From positions 372,001 to 436,000 of the forward strand of contig SZXW01000010.1 of NCBI GenBank assembly GCA_005862285.1: 64,000 nt of DNA. The letters are read 5' to 3'. Each line of letters begins with the position of its first letter. Position 1 is the first letter of the stretch. The notes under the pieces were generated by a model. It did no database searches, was not told where the DNA came from, and worked only from the letters and a program-made list of their open reading frames with translations. The position numbers and the translations under genes are program-made. Below, piece by piece: positions 11,327 through 21,777 of the stretch. The stretch comes from Chlorobium sp. (GTDB lineage Bacteria > Bacteroidota > Chlorobiia > Chlorobiales > Chlorobiaceae).

Positions 11327-12295
11327 ATGACCATCATCAGAGAAAGTGCCGAGACCGGCATTCTGTCGCAGGAAGAGCTTTTTTCCAGGGTACATGCTCT
11401 GAAAAAAGAGATGAATGCTATCATACTTGCCCATTACTATACATTACCCGAGATACAGCAGGTCGCCGATATTGTCGGCGACAGCCTCGCGCTTGCCAGG
11501 GCCGCCGAGAAAAACAGCGCGGATGTGATTGTTTTTGCCGGTGTCTATTTCATGGCCGAAACCGCGAAAATTCTCAATCCATCGAAACTGGTCCTTATGC
11601 CTGATGAATATGCCGGCTGTCCGCTTGCCGACAGCTGTCCGACCGATGATTTCAGGACGTTCAAGGAACGCCATCCCGGGGCTGTCGTGATCACGTACAT
11701 CAATTCGACCGCAGAAATCAAGGCATTGTCCGATGTCACCTGTACCTCTTCCAATGCCGAACATATTATCCGGCAGATTCCGGAAAACCGTCAGATTATT
11801 TTCGGACCGGACAGAAACCTCGGGGGTTATCTTGCAAGGAAAACCGGCAGGGACCTGATTCTCTGGCAAGGATACTGTTACGTGCACGATGCGTTTTCTG
11901 AACAGGCCGTACTCGAGGCATGCAGGCAACATCCGGAGGCCGAACTGATAGCCCACCCTGAATGCCGTGAGGAAGTGCTCCGTCATGCGGCTTTCATCGG
12001 TTCGACACAGATGCTGCTGAACCACACGGTTTCGAGCTCTTCGGCAAGCTTTATCGTTGCTACCGAACCCGGCATCATTTACGAAATGCAGAAACGTTCA
12101 CCGCATAAAAAGTTCATACCCGCTCCCAAGGATCCTGACAATCCGAGAAGCGTCTGCAAACAGATGAAGCAGAACACTCTCGAAAAGCTCTACCAGTGCA
12201 TGGTGAACCGCAAACCGGAGATCGTCATTGAAGAACAGCTTCGTCTGGCAGCGCTTCATTCGATCAGGACGATGCTTGAAATGACGCCAGGCTGA
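11327..12295 (+). CDS. nadA: Quinolinate synthase
   Basis: 4Fe-4S enzyme that condenses iminoaspartate (from NadB) with dihydroxyacetone phosphate to quinolinate in NAD synthesis. The 322-residue protein has [25 protein letters not shown] near the N-terminus, the cluster-region cysteines (one in [10 protein letters not shown], one in the area of WQGYCYVH, one in HPECREEV) and the [11 protein letters not shown] segment. An upstream TTG at 11315 is also in frame, but the ATG at 11327 matches family starts. nadB is at the left end of the window on the other strand. Confidence 0.95.
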   Translation: MTIIRESAETGILSQEELFSRVHALKKEMNAIILAHYYTLPEIQQVADIVGDSLALARAAEKNSADVIVFAGVYFMAETAKILNPSKLVLMPDEYAGCPLADSCPTDDFRTFKERHPGAVVITYINSTAEIKALSDVTCTSSNAEHIIRQIPENRQIIFGPDRNLGGYLARKTGRDLILWQGYCYVHDAFSEQAVLEACRQHPEAELIAHPECREEVLRHAAFIGSTQMLLNHTVSSSSASFIVATEPGIIYEMQKRSPHKKFIPAPKDPDNPRSVCKQMKQNTLEKLYQCMVNRKPEIVIEEQLRLAALHSIRTMLEMTPG

Positions 12296-12466
12296 CTTCG
12301 GCACCAAGAGTCATTAACTGTCACTTATCGATCTGTTATGGTAAGTAATTGAAAAGAAGAGAGCTGACATGATATTTTTGATGCAGATTGTGATTACCTT
12401 TTCTTCAAGACACTTCTTCGATAAGGATCGGTTTTCCGGTAACGTTTAACAATCAGGGGACACATC

Positions 12467-13183
12467 ATGCGCTATCTGACAAGAGGAATGGCATGTTTTT
12501 CAGCTGTTCTTTCACTTTTTCTATCTACGGTTCAGGCTTATGGATGGCATGACAAAACACATCTTGCCATTGCCCAGGCAGCAGGATTCGAGCGCTGGTA
12601 CAGCGCCGCAGCTCCTGATGTCGCTAAATCGAGGGACGAGTTCAGACCGGTTGAGGAAAAAAACCATTATTTCAATAACAACGCGGGTCAGAAGGTAACC
12701 GAAAAAATGGTGATGGATCAGGTTGCCCGCTTCAACAAACCAGACGACGACGAAGGTCATCTTTACGGAGCCATCATCGGATCGGTAAGGGATTACAAAA
12801 AACTGTCAGCTACCGGAAAATATGCCGATTATCCACTGGTTTTCACCTCTCATTATATCGGCGATCTTTCCATGCCGCTTCACAATACGGCGTACGACTC
12901 CTTCAACAAGGAACGTCATTCCATCAACGACGGTGTAATCGAATGCAACGCCCTCAACAATATCGGTTACATCCAGAGAAGCATCTATGAGATAAAGATT
13001 CAGAACGAGGAAGACCTCGCACGTGAAATTGCCCGGGTTGCCGAGCTTACGCGCAAACTCGGTGCATTGATTCGCAAGGAGAACAGGAACATGACCCAGC
13101 AGGAAGCCTATACGCAGATTATCCACAGCGCTTCGCTTTTCAGGGCTATCCTTGCCTACGTCGGAAAAAACACCTCCTGCTGA
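12467..13183 (+). CDS. Secreted S1/P1-nuclease or phospholipase C-like metal protein
   Basis: Protein of 238 residues with an N-terminal signal peptide ending at about VQAYG. The mature N-terminus starts GWHDKTH, matching the rule in the zinc-dependent S1/P1 nuclease and bacterial phospholipase C superfamily that an N-terminal Trp and nearby His/Asp bind zinc. Further likely ligands are in HYIGDLSMPLHN (HxxxD plus H) and ERHSINDGVIE. It is shorter than S1 nuclease. Substrate (nucleic acid or lipid headgroup) cannot be told. It is followed after 29 bp by the pentapeptide-repeat gene. Confidence 0.7.
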   Translation: MRYLTRGMACFSAVLSLFLSTVQAYGWHDKTHLAIAQAAGFERWYSAAAPDVAKSRDEFRPVEEKNHYFNNNAGQKVTEKMVMDQVARFNKPDDDEGHLYGAIIGSVRDYKKLSATGKYADYPLVFTSHYIGDLSMPLHNTAYDSFNKERHSINDGVIECNALNNIGYIQRSIYEIKIQNEEDLAREIARVAELTRKLGALIRKENRNMTQQEAYTQIIHSASLFRAILAYVGKNTSC

Positions 13184-13212
13184 AAACAGGCTGGTAAAGA
13201 AAATCTGGTTTC

Positions 13213-14286
13213 ATGAAAAATCCTGAACATCTGGAGATACTCGGCAAAGGCATTGAAAGCTGGAACATTTGGAGAAAGGAGCACCCCGAAGTAATACCGG
13301 CTCTGGAATCTGCCAACCTCAGGGGGATGAACCTACGGGAAGGTAATTTCCGGTTTGCGAAGTTTAACCGGGTTGTGCTTGCCGGTGCCGATCTCACCGG
13401 CGCGGACCTGACGGGGGCTGAACTCAGCGGTGCCGATCTCACCGGCGCCGACCTGTCGAATGCTCTTCTCAGCAGAAGCACTATCGATATCAATACTATT
13501 TATACCGGTATCAAGGGATGTGAAATCGGTGTAAACGGTTTTTATTCGCCCGGTACCGATTCAGCATCGCTGATGCGCATCGACCCGCCTGGCAACACCA
13601 TGCAGGGGGCAAACGCCGATGCGGTTATCGAAAGCCTCAAGCACGCCCGGAAACTGCATACCTTCTCTCTCATCCTTGCGGGAATAGCCTTGCTTTTCAT
13701 TGTCATCAAGCCTACATCCGTCACCCTGCCCTATCTGTCCGGATCTTTCAAGTTCGATGATCTCAGCTATGCTTTTCTTGCCATGATCCTTTCAACCGGT
13801 CTGCTCAATCTTGTTTCAACTTTTCTTGCATCTGCACTGCAGGGAGCTCATTACCTGAATGACCGGAAAGCCGCCGTTATCGTCGGTCATTTTCCGTGGT
13901 TATTGTCGAAATATGAGCATGAATCCCCTCTCAAGCGTCAATCGAGGATCATGCGCTTATTCCTGAGCTTTCATCCGGTGATCTATCTTTACTTTTTCGT
14001 AAAATGGAGCGCGCTTTTTACCGGAGACTGGCTGGAAATGATCAGGTATTACAAGGAACTCCCGGTATTTCTCGGCGAGTTGTTCCTGCCGGTTTTCTAT
14101 GTGCTGCTGATGAGGCAGAGCTGGCATATCTTCAAACTGTCGGAAGGCTTTCAGAAACCGATTCTTTTCGATACGGAAACAGAGCTGACCCGCCGCACCG
14201 AAATGGAAAGGCTTGCCGAAGCTGTTGAAAAACAGGCTGCACGCACCGCTGAACTGCTGGAACTGGTCCGCCGTCAGGAAAAATAG
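13213..14286 (+). CDS. Pentapeptide-repeat membrane protein
   Basis: Protein of 357 residues. Residues about 30-95 carry pentapeptide repeats with the A(D/N)LxG pattern (LAGADLTGADLTGAELSGADLTG), preceded by a WNIWRKEHP motif. The rest holds at least four hydrophobic segments (starting FSLILAGIALLFIVI) and a C-terminal basic/coiled stretch. The WNxxR lead-in recurs twice in the secreted pentapeptide protein at 30.6-31.9 kb, so the two belong to one local family. Function unknown; pentapeptide helices usually serve as protein-binding scaffolds. Confidence 0.75.
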   Translation: MKNPEHLEILGKGIESWNIWRKEHPEVIPALESANLRGMNLREGNFRFAKFNRVVLAGADLTGADLTGAELSGADLTGADLSNALLSRSTIDINTIYTGIKGCEIGVNGFYSPGTDSASLMRIDPPGNTMQGANADAVIESLKHARKLHTFSLILAGIALLFIVIKPTSVTLPYLSGSFKFDDLSYAFLAMILSTGLLNLVSTFLASALQGAHYLNDRKAAVIVGHFPWLLSKYEHESPLKRQSRIMRLFLSFHPVIYLYFFVKWSALFTGDWLEMIRYYKELPVFLGELFLPVFYVLLMRQSWHIFKLSEGFQKPILFDTETELTRRTEMERLAEAVEKQAARTAELLELVRRQEK

Positions 14287-14349
14287 CGAGCTATCTGCTC
14301 CTGCAAGACCTGAAGTATGGCTTCAACTTTGTAACAACATCCTCAGGAA

Positions 14350-15828
14350 ATGGAAAACAAACTGCCGTTTTACCCCGACAAGGTCTGGAAACGTTTTTAC
14401 CGTCTGACTCAGATTCCCCGGCCGTCGGGTAAAGAAGAGCGGATAAGGCAATATACAGCCGGGTTCGGATCCAGTCTCGGGCTCGAAACGATTGTCGATT
14501 CCGCTGGAAACGTGCTTGTCCGCAAACCTGCGACACCGGGGATGGAACATTTGAAAGGAGTTATCCTTCAAAGCCATCTCGATATGGTACCCCAGAAAAA
14601 CAGCGGCAGGATACACGATTTCGAATGCGATCCGATAGAAACCGTTGCAGATGGCGAATGGGTCCGTGCGAACGGCACAACCCTTGGCGCCGATAACGGC
14701 ATCGGTGTCGCGGCTGCACTGGCGGTGCTTGAATCGGACGATCTGGTGCACGGACCGCTCGAAGCGCTGTTTACGGCCAACGAGGAAGCCGGCATGAGCG
14801 GGGCCAGGGGACTCGCGCCCGGTCTGTTGAAGGGTACTGTTCTCCTGAACCTGGATTCGGAAGAGGAAGGAGAGCTGTTTATCGGCTGTGCGGGAGGTGT
14901 CGATGCAAAAATAACGTTCCCCTTCAGCGAAAAGCGTTTAAGCGGAGATTACAAAGGTTTCACGATTCAGGTAACCGGACTGAAGGGCGGGCACAGCGGG
15001 ATGGATATCAATCTTGGACGGGGCAACGCCAACAAGATCATGAACCGTCTGCTCTACCATGGCAGCAGGAGCTTTGGATTGCAGCTCGCATCACTGAAAG
15101 GAGGCAGCCTGCGAAATGCCATTGCGCGTGAATCTTTCGCTCATGTCGCCATCCCTTCAAATCATGCGGATGCTTTTGCTGACATGCTCTCGGTTGCGGC
15201 ATTGAAGATAAAAAATGTTTACCGGACCACCGATCCGGGGCTGAAGATTGAAATTGTAACGGCAAATATCCCTGAAAAGGTCATTGAACAACGTATTTCT
15301 GAAAGGATGCTGAACGCAGTCTATGCCTTTCCTGACGGTGTCATGCGGATGAGCAGTGACATGGCAGGCCTTGTCGAGACGTCGAACAACCTTGCTGTTG
15401 TCGTTTCCGGAGAGGGGTCCATTGTCATCGAGTGCCTCCTGAGAAGCTCGGTTGAGTTTGAAAGTGAAAACCTTCAGACGATGATCGGAAGCATCAGCGA
15501 TCTGGCCGGAGCGGTTTCTGTGTTTGATCATGGATATCCGGGCTGGAAACCGAACATCGATTCTCCGGTACTGAAAACCATGCGTGAAGTCTATGAACGG
15601 AAATTCGGTAAATCACCGCATGTCACGGCTGTTCATGCCGGGCTGGAGTGCGGTATTCTCGGCGGTACCTATCCCGGTCTCGACATGATCTCTTTCGGCC
15701 CCACCATCCGCTATCCTCATTCACCCGACGAAAAAGTGCATATCGGTTCGGTAGGCAGGTTCTGGGATTTCCTGGTTGAAACCCTCGGACATATTCCTTC
15801 CGGTCAGGGGCTGAGGACTGAGGACTGA
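14350..15828 (+). CDS. pepD: Aminoacyl-histidine dipeptidase (M20 family)
   Basis: Cytosolic zinc dipeptidase of 492 residues, close to the E. coli PepD length. Metal-site motifs are LQSHLDMVPQ, TTLGADNGIGVAAALA, FTANEEAGMSGARGL and LNLDSEEEGELFIGCAGG, with the late CGILGGTYPGLDMISFGP containing the last ligand region. The final residues GLRTED and the TGA stop are encoded inside a heptamer tandem repeat (15807-15907), so the original C-terminus has been rewritten by the repeat. It is convergent with queA. Confidence 0.94.
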   Translation: MENKLPFYPDKVWKRFYRLTQIPRPSGKEERIRQYTAGFGSSLGLETIVDSAGNVLVRKPATPGMEHLKGVILQSHLDMVPQKNSGRIHDFECDPIETVADGEWVRANGTTLGADNGIGVAAALAVLESDDLVHGPLEALFTANEEAGMSGARGLAPGLLKGTVLLNLDSEEEGELFIGCAGGVDAKITFPFSEKRLSGDYKGFTIQVTGLKGGHSGMDINLGRGNANKIMNRLLYHGSRSFGLQLASLKGGSLRNAIARESFAHVAIPSNHADAFADMLSVAALKIKNVYRTTDPGLKIEIVTANIPEKVIEQRISERMLNAVYAFPDGVMRMSSDMAGLVETSNNLAVVVSGEGSIVIECLLRSSVEFESENLQTMIGSISDLAGAVSVFDHGYPGWKPNIDSPVLKTMREVYERKFGKSPHVTAVHAGLECGILGGTYPGLDMISFGPTIRYPHSPDEKVHIGSVGRFWDFLVETLGHIPSGQGLRTED

Positions 15829-15907
15829 GGGCTGAGGACTGAGGGCTGAGGACTGGGGGCTGAGGACTGGGGGCTGAGGACTGGGGGCTGAGGACTGGGG
15901 GCTGAGG
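15807..15907. repeat. Heptamer tandem repeat (STRR-like)
   Basis: About 100 bp built from 7-bp units GAGGACT, GAGGGCT and GGGGGCT, alternating so that the higher unit is 14 bp (GGGGGCTGAGGACT), present at least four times perfectly. It overlaps the last codons and stop of pepD and fills most of the gap to queA. It resembles the short tandemly repeated repetitive (STRR) heptamers of cyanobacteria. A related fragment is found near 54.87 kb. Confidence 0.95.
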
Positions 15908-15933
15908 TACTTGATTCAGAAAGTGCCGGGTAA

Positions 15934-16959
15934 TCAGAGAATGAGCATGCTGTCGCCATAGCTGAGAAAACGGTACCCCTCAGCAAGGGCTTTCCCATAG
16001 GCTGCCTGAAGATTGTCGAGTCCCGCAAATGCAGCGGTTAGCATGATAACCGTCGATCGGGGGGCATGAAAATTGGTGAGCATGGTATCGATAACCCGGA
16101 ACCGGTAACCCGGATAGATGAAAATATCCGCTTCCCCTGTGACGGGTGCCGTTCCGGAATGATTCATGATGCGGTCTGCAGCATGTTCGAGCGCCCTTGT
16201 AACTGTAGTTCCGACCGCAACGATCCGGCCCCCGGAATTTTTCACCCGAAGGATCTGCCTGACGGTTTCATCAGGAATGGTATAAAACTCACGGTGCATG
16301 ACATGCTCGGTAAGCTCCTCCACCCTGACAGGCAGGAAAGTGCCGAGACCGACATGCAGGACAAGGCTTGCGACATCGACCCCTTTTTTTGCAAGTTTTT
16401 CAAGAAGCGCGGAAGTAATGTTCAGCGATGCCGTCGGGGCGGCAACAGAACCGGGCAGTTCGGCAAAAACCGTCTGATAGCGTTCCGTATCGACATCCCC
16501 GGCCTCGCGCTTCAGATAGGGTGGAATCGGCATGGCTGCGAACTGCCCGAAAAATTCCCTGACCGATCCCTCTCCTGCAAGTGCAAGACGGGCAATACCC
16601 TGACCGGTAAGTTCAGCCACCTTCAGTTCCCTGCCATGGGCAAGCAGGATATCGCCTTTTTTCAGTTTCCCGCGGTAGAGCACCAGATCCTGTTCATCCT
16701 CATGTTTTTCAAGAAGCATAAGTTCGATTCTTGCACCGGTTGGCTTGCCTGCAAAAAGCCTTGCCCGCACAACCCTGGTTTTGTTCAGCAGAAGGAGATC
16801 GCCGGGCTGAAGAAAGAGGTCGAGGTCTGCATACCGCTCATGCCTCACGTTACCCGACCCCCTGTCAAGAACCAGTAGACGGGTCGATCCGCGCTCGGCA
16901 GGCGGGTAGATGGCTATGTTCTCTTCAGGAAGCTCGTAGTCGAAATCACCTGCTCTCAT
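15934..16959 (-). CDS. queA: S-adenosylmethionine:tRNA ribosyltransferase-isomerase
   Basis: Transfers the ribosyl group of AdoMet to 7-aminomethyl-7-deazaguanine in tRNA, making epoxyqueuosine. The 341-residue protein begins [16 protein letters not shown] and contains [58 protein letters not shown] and [10 protein letters not shown]-like [21 protein letters not shown] longer reading frame reaches 17043, but the ATG at 16959 overlaps the hisD stop as ATGA, the usual sign of coupled translation, and matches the family start. Confidence 0.95.
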   Translation of the reverse strand: MRAGDFDYELPEENIAIYPPAERGSTRLLVLDRGSGNVRHERYADLDLFLQPGDLLLLNKTRVVRARLFAGKPTGARIELMLLEKHEDEQDLVLYRGKLKKGDILLAHGRELKVAELTGQGIARLALAGEGSVREFFGQFAAMPIPPYLKREAGDVDTERYQTVFAELPGSVAAPTASLNITSALLEKLAKKGVDVASLVLHVGLGTFLPVRVEELTEHVMHREFYTIPDETVRQILRVKNSGGRIVAVGTTVTRALEHAADRIMNHSGTAPVTGEADIFIYPGYRFRVIDTMLTNFHAPRSTVIMLTAAFAGLDNLQAAYGKALAEGYRFLSYGDSMLIL

Positions 16960-18242
16960 AACGTCCTCAATCTTGCCCGTACAGCCTCGGCATGTGCCTG
17001 AAGCCCCTCGGAATCGGCAAAAGAAGCGATCTTTTCGCCGCACCGTTTGAGCTCCTGCTTCGAATAGGAGATAATCGAGGTGTGCTTGATGAAATCACGG
17101 ACCGAGAGCGGCGAGAAAAACCGGGCAGTCCCGTTTGTCGGCAGAGTATGGTTCGGGCCGGCGAAATAGTCTCCCACTGTTTCGCATGAGTACCCTCCCA
17201 TGAATATGGCACCGGCATGGTGGAGCAGCGGCAGGATATCCCATGGATTTTCAACATGCAGCTCGAGATGTTCCGGTGCGATCATGTCGGAAACCTCGCA
17301 GCCCTCCTCCAGCGATCCGACCAGCACGATAGCCCCGTTGTCCCGGAGCGACGCGGCGATGATATCGCGGCGGTCCATGGAGGGCAGGCGTTCGTCGATG
17401 CAGTACCTGACCGCCAATGCAAGCGATTCGGAAGGTGTGATCAGCACGGCTGAAGCATCGGGATCGTGTTCTGCCTGGGCGAAAAGATCGTAAACGATGA
17501 ACTCGGGATTTGCCGAACCGTCAGCGATAACGGCAACTTCGGATGGACCCGCGATACTGTCGATGGAAACATGGCCGAATACCTGTTTTTTGGCAAGGGC
17601 GACATACTTGTTACCGGGCCCGGTTATAATATCGACCTTCGGTATCGTTTCAGTTCCGAAAGCAAAGGCCGCAACGGCCTGCGCCCCGCCGAGCCTGTAT
17701 ACCGATGTGACGCCTGCAACGGCAGCTGCGGCAAGAATGACAGGATTCACCCTGCCGGACGCATCGCAAGGTGTTGTAAGAAAAATCTCCTTTACACCTG
17801 CAACGATAGCTGGAGCCGCATTCATCAGCACCGAAGACGGGTACGAGGCCTTTCCGCCGGGAACGTACAGCAGGGCCCTTTCCATCGGAGTTACCCGCTG
17901 GCCGAGAATAACGCCTCCACGGGATTCATAAAAAAAGCTCTTCTCGGTTTCATGCTGGTGGAACCGGACGATGTTGCCGAAAGCCTCTTCAAGAAGTTCG
18001 ATAAACCCCTTGTCGGAACGGCTGTAGGCTTCAGCTATCTCATCGGCGGAAACCGTCATCTCTTCGAGCCTGACACCCTGAAACCTTTCAGTGAATTCGA
18101 AGACAGCGGAATCGCCGCGGGACTGAACATTCGAGAGAATCTCATCGACTGCCGCCTGAACACCAGCTTCATAAACGACACTCCGGTTCAATTTTTTTTT
18201 CAAAGCTGAACGGTCTTCAGCAAAACGGTATACCTGCAACAC
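16956..18242 (-). CDS. hisD: Histidinol dehydrogenase
   Basis: Zinc enzyme that oxidises L-histidinol to histidine with two NAD+ in the last two steps of histidine synthesis. At 428 residues it has the normal length. Visible family stretches are [87 protein letters not shown] and the C-terminal [18 protein letters not shown]. Its stop codon overlaps the queA start (ATGA). No other his gene lies in the window. Confidence 0.96.
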   Translation of the reverse strand: MLQVYRFAEDRSALKKKLNRSVVYEAGVQAAVDEILSNVQSRGDSAVFEFTERFQGVRLEEMTVSADEIAEAYSRSDKGFIELLEEAFGNIVRFHQHETEKSFFYESRGGVILGQRVTPMERALLYVPGGKASYPSSVLMNAAPAIVAGVKEIFLTTPCDASGRVNPVILAAAAVAGVTSVYRLGGAQAVAAFAFGTETIPKVDIITGPGNKYVALAKKQVFGHVSIDSIAGPSEVAVIADGSANPEFIVYDLFAQAEHDPDASAVLITPSESLALAVRYCIDERLPSMDRRDIIAASLRDNGAIVLVGSLEEGCEVSDMIAPEHLELHVENPWDILPLLHHAGAIFMGGYSCETVGDYFAGPNHTLPTNGTARFFSPLSVRDFIKHTSIISYSKQELKRCGEKIASFADSEGLQAHAEAVRARLRTL

Positions 18243-18501
18243 TTCTTTTCTGGTTTTATTATTACCCTTGCAAATGGAATTTTCCTGTTTGTTAATGTAC
18301 TCAATAGCTATAATTATAGAAACCCTGCAAGCTCAACTTGAAAACCGGAAAAATTTTACAAAAAAGTGACCTGCGGGCCATTCTTTTCATTTGTAATAAT
18401 TCGTTCATTAGCTACCTTTATAGTTCAGTTGAACCCTTGGAATACAGCCAAATCAGCTCCTTTCCAAGCCACTATGACAGCACACAAAGAACTATGACAA
18501 C

Positions 18502-19530
18502 ATGAGCTTTTTCAACAACCTGTTCAGGGATATCGCCATTGATCTCGGAACAGCAAACACGTTGATTTCCATCCGGGACAAAGGCGTCGTATTAAATGAA
18601 CCTTCAATCGTAGCACGCGAACGTAACACAGGAAAGGTTGTAGCAATCGGGCACGAAGCCCTTCTCATGCATGAAAAAACCCATCCCGGCATAATCACAA
18701 TACGCCCCCTTGCCAATGGAGTCATAGCTGACTATGAAGCAACAGAAGAACTGATCAAGGGACTCATCAGCAAAACAAAAACCAATTTCTCCTTCGGTAT
18801 CCGCCGAATGGTCATAGGCATTCCTTCAGGTATCACGGAAGTTGAAAAAAGAGCCGTGCGGGACTCGGCTGAACATGTCGGAGCCAAGGAAGTATATCTT
18901 GTAACGGAACCGATGGCCGCGGCAATAGGTATCGGGCTCGATGTCAAGGAACCGATGGGAAACATGGTTGTAGATATCGGAGGCGGCACAACAGAAATCG
19001 CCGTTATCTCTCTCGGTGGAATTGCATCCGGCGAATCCCTTCGCGTCGCCGGGACCGACATTACCAACGCCATTGTCCGCCATTTCCGTAAAGCTTACAA
19101 TCTTGCCATCGGCGAACGTACCGCTGAGGATGTCAAGATAAAAATCGCATCGGCTTACAGGCTCGAAAAGGAGTTGACCATGATGGTGAGGGGCAGAAAC
19201 CTTGTCACGGCACTCCCTGAAGAGCGTGAGGTAAATTCGGCGACAATACGCGAAGCAATTGCTACCCCGATCAGCCAGATTATCACTTCCATCAAAAAGA
19301 GCCTTGAAGCAACCAAACCTGAACTTTCCGCCGATATCCTCGACAGAGGTCTTTTCCTGGCCGGCGGAGGTGCACTGATCAAAGGGCTCGACAAAAAAAT
19401 CAACGAGGAAACCAAGCTTTCCGTGCATATCAGCGAAGATCCCCTTACCGCCGTTGCGAGGGGTACCGCTGAAGTGCTTGAAAACCTTGAAAAATACCGG
19501 GCTGTACTCCTTTCGACGAAACGGTACTGA
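18502..19530 (+). CDS. mreB: Rod shape-determining protein MreB
   Basis: Bacterial actin homologue of 342 residues that positions the elongasome. The phosphate 1 loop IDLGTANTLI (residues 11-20), phosphate 2 loop VDIGGGTTEIAVISLGG and adenosine-motif region FLAGGGALIKGLDKKI are all present. It stands alone on the plus strand, 8 kb from mreC-mreD-mrdA. A GCTTGAG/CTCAAGC inverted repeat (19536-19563) follows and overlaps the end of the convergent bshA gene, possibly a weak shared terminator. Confidence 0.97.
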   Translation: MSFFNNLFRDIAIDLGTANTLISIRDKGVVLNEPSIVARERNTGKVVAIGHEALLMHEKTHPGIITIRPLANGVIADYEATEELIKGLISKTKTNFSFGIRRMVIGIPSGITEVEKRAVRDSAEHVGAKEVYLVTEPMAAAIGIGLDVKEPMGNMVVDIGGGTTEIAVISLGGIASGESLRVAGTDITNAIVRHFRKAYNLAIGERTAEDVKIKIASAYRLEKELTMMVRGRNLVTALPEEREVNSATIREAIATPISQIITSIKKSLEATKPELSADILDRGLFLAGGGALIKGLDKKINEETKLSVHISEDPLTAVARGTAEVLENLEKYRAVLLSTKRY

Positions 19531-19557
19531 AAAGAGCTTGAGTCTTTTCTTTCCGGC

Positions 19558-20694
19558 TCAAGCCTCATCGAGAAGCTTCATGTAAAAACTCTCATATTGT
19601 TCAACAAGCAGAGCGGTTTCATACCGCTTTGCCTGTTTTACACATGCTTCCGAAAAGCTGACCCATAGTTCCCGATCCGAGAGCAGGGAAAGAGCTTTCC
19701 CGGCCATTCCTTCCACATCGCCGGGAGCGAGCAGGAATCCATGTTCACCGGAAACAATGAATTCAGGGAATCCGCCAGCCTTCGTTGCGATTACCGGAAC
19801 TCCACATGCCATGGCTTCAAGCGCGGCAAGCCCGAACGACTCGGCATTGCTCGGCATCAGCATGAGATCTGAAATCGAGAGCAGCGGCACGATATCGTCC
19901 AGCTTTCCGAGAAATCTCACCCGGCACTCTATACCAAGCTTTCGTGCAAGCACTTCAGCTTCGCTGCGGTCTGGGCCGTCCCCAACGAGGAGAAGAGTGG
20001 CATCTATTCTCTGGCTCAGAATATAAAAGACCCGGATAATGTCTCGGATATATTTTACAGGTCTGAAATTTGAAATATGGATCAGAATTTTTTCACCCCT
20101 AAGACCAAGCTGCTCATTAATTTCAGGTTTGGGAGAACGATAAAAAAAGGAGGTATCGACAAAGTTCGGAATGACTACCACCTCTTTTTTCGGGCTGAAC
20201 ATTTTGACCGTCTCTTCCTTAAGATATTCCGAAACGGCAGTCACCCCGTCCGATTTATTGATGGCAAGTCGAACGACATCCTGCATACCTCTGTCTGCAC
20301 CAACCACCGTGATGTCAGTCCCATGAAGTGTCGTGGCAAGCTTGAAACACTTCGAACCGGAACATTTATCCTCGAGGATCTGGCGGGCAAGCATGGCGCT
20401 CAAGGCGTGGGGAATGGCATAATGCGCATGGACTATGTCAAACTGTTCGTAATAAGCCACATCGGCAACTTTCGAGGCCAGTGCAAGTGAATATAACGGG
20501 CATTCGAACAGCGGGTAGTGCTGTACTTCAACCTCATGGTAGTGGATGTTCCGCGAATAGGTATTGAGCCTGAAAGGGGCCGACTGACTGAAAAAATGAA
20601 TGATGTGGCCTTTGGACGCCAGCGCCTTGCCAAGCTCTGCAGCTATCGCACCGCTCCCGCCATAGGTGTGATGACATAAAATCCCGATTTTCAT
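19558..20694 (-). CDS. bshA: N-acetyl-alpha-D-glucosaminyl L-malate synthase
   Basis: GT4 glycosyltransferase of 378 residues that joins GlcNAc from UDP-GlcNAc to L-malate, the first step of bacillithiol synthesis. Typical BshA stretches are IGILCHHTYGGSGAIAAELG at the N-terminus, HAHYAIPHALSAMLARQ, ATTLHGTDITVVGAD, KSDGVTAVSEYLKEET, VVIPNFVDTSFF and the donor-site region ESFGLAALEAMACGVPVIAT. N-methyl-bacillithiol is known from green sulfur bacteria, which fits. The neighbours mreB and the LuxR-type gene are not bacillithiol genes, so bshB/bshC must be elsewhere. Confidence 0.88.
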   Translation of the reverse strand: MKIGILCHHTYGGSGAIAAELGKALASKGHIIHFFSQSAPFRLNTYSRNIHYHEVEVQHYPLFECPLYSLALASKVADVAYYEQFDIVHAHYAIPHALSAMLARQILEDKCSGSKCFKLATTLHGTDITVVGADRGMQDVVRLAINKSDGVTAVSEYLKEETVKMFSPKKEVVVIPNFVDTSFFYRSPKPEINEQLGLRGEKILIHISNFRPVKYIRDIIRVFYILSQRIDATLLLVGDGPDRSEAEVLARKLGIECRVRFLGKLDDIVPLLSISDLMLMPSNAESFGLAALEAMACGVPVIATKAGGFPEFIVSGEHGFLLAPGDVEGMAGKALSLLSDRELWVSFSEACVKQAKRYETALLVEQYESFYMKLLDEA

Positions 20695-20819
20695 ATAAGA
20701 CCTTTTATTTACTGCATTTTCAAGACCTTGTAGTATAAATTTATCACAAATCCTGTCAAATACAGTTTAACTTGATAGAAAATCAGAAACACATCCGCCA
20801 AGCCGCATCAGTTCCAAAT

Positions 20820-20852
20820 AAAAAAAGGGAACTGAATTTGAATCCAGCTCCC
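20820..20852 (-). terminator. Rho-independent terminator after the LuxR-type gene
   Basis: On the minus strand the stem GGGAGCTG/CAGTTCCC (one G-U pair) with a 10-nt loop is followed directly by seven U residues. It lies about 95 bp downstream of the HTH gene that ends at 20947. Confidence 0.8.
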
Positions 20853-20946
20853 TTAAGAACACACAACAACAAATATTATGTCCAGGTTGACAACAGAAAG
20901 CCTGCCTATGGGAAAATCATTATGATGATCCGGCAGGATGAACATG

Positions 20947-21498
20947 TTATCTTATCGCAAAATCCGAGAGATAGGTCTTGATTGACTGATGTTTTTCGAG
21001 CCCCAGTTTTTTGTGAAGTTTGTAGCGAACACTTTCCATTCCTCTCTTTGTTATACTGAGGGATAGAGCGATATCCTTCGTATCATAGTTGAGTTTGACA
21101 AGAAGAGCTATCTGCATCTCACGCTGATTGAGAGCCGGATGTTTTTTCTGCAGTTTCGAAAGAAAAACGGAATCCATTTCAGTCATTTCGACATCGAGGC
21201 GTTTTTCGATCGTTTCAGTTTCGATCAGACTGAGACACGAATCGGTCATTTTGTTTTTTAGAACTGGATCGATATCAAGAGCCGTTATCTGATCAAACAG
21301 TTTTCTCAGTTTGCCTGTTTTTTCAGCAATTGCCGTTGAGACCCTTGTCAATTCCATATCCCTGTAAGCAACTTTTTCCTGCAGTTCCGATAGTTCCTTT
21401 TTCAGACTATGAACTGACTTGCCGCCATTTTCTGACTTTACTTTCATAGCTTTCAATGTTGGGGGTTTGAGAAGTGATCGAATATGATTGGGGGACAA
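20947..21498 (-). CDS. LuxR-type HTH regulator with coiled coil
   Basis: Protein of 183 residues. The first two-thirds is predicted coiled coil (SLKKELSELQEKVAYRDMELTRV onward). The C-terminal third is a GerE/LuxR-type helix-turn-helix with LNQREMQIALLVKLNYDTKDIALSLSI and KRGMESVRYKLHKKLGL. There is no receiver or ligand domain. This arrangement is common in Bacteroidetes/Chlorobi as a tail of larger sensor proteins, here standing alone. It is divergent from metK and ended by a clear terminator. Target genes unknown. Confidence 0.78.
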   Translation of the reverse strand: MSPNHIRSLLKPPTLKAMKVKSENGGKSVHSLKKELSELQEKVAYRDMELTRVSTAIAEKTGKLRKLFDQITALDIDPVLKNKMTDSCLSLIETETIEKRLDVEMTEMDSVFLSKLQKKHPALNQREMQIALLVKLNYDTKDIALSLSITKRGMESVRYKLHKKLGLEKHQSIKTYLSDFAIR

Positions 21499-21777
21499 TC
21501 ACCATTCAACATCAGTTTAATATACGTACTTTTCAGCATATTATCATTTTTTTTCCGAGCATTTTACAGCTGTATATCCGCATAATCAATCATTTATTGC
21601 AATATCTGCCCTATCACCCTTTGTTTTATTAACTAAAAGCCGCCGTTTGAAGAAAAAACAAAAAAGATATCCATAATTTTGAGAAAAATTACGCAAGAGT
21701 TGCATGCGTATTTTAAGGTAGTTACATTTATGAAGTAATCGGTTTCTTCCCCCGGAAATACAGAAAAGACAAGCAAA

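Noticed and set aside
15807-15907. Regular repeat considered as a CRISPR array
   Set aside because: Units are 7/14 bp with no unique spacers and no cas genes nearby; this is a simple tandem repeat.
21499-21777. SAM riboswitch upstream of the AdoMet synthetase gene
   Set aside because: The leader is AT-rich and I could not find the conserved helices of a known SAM riboswitch class.
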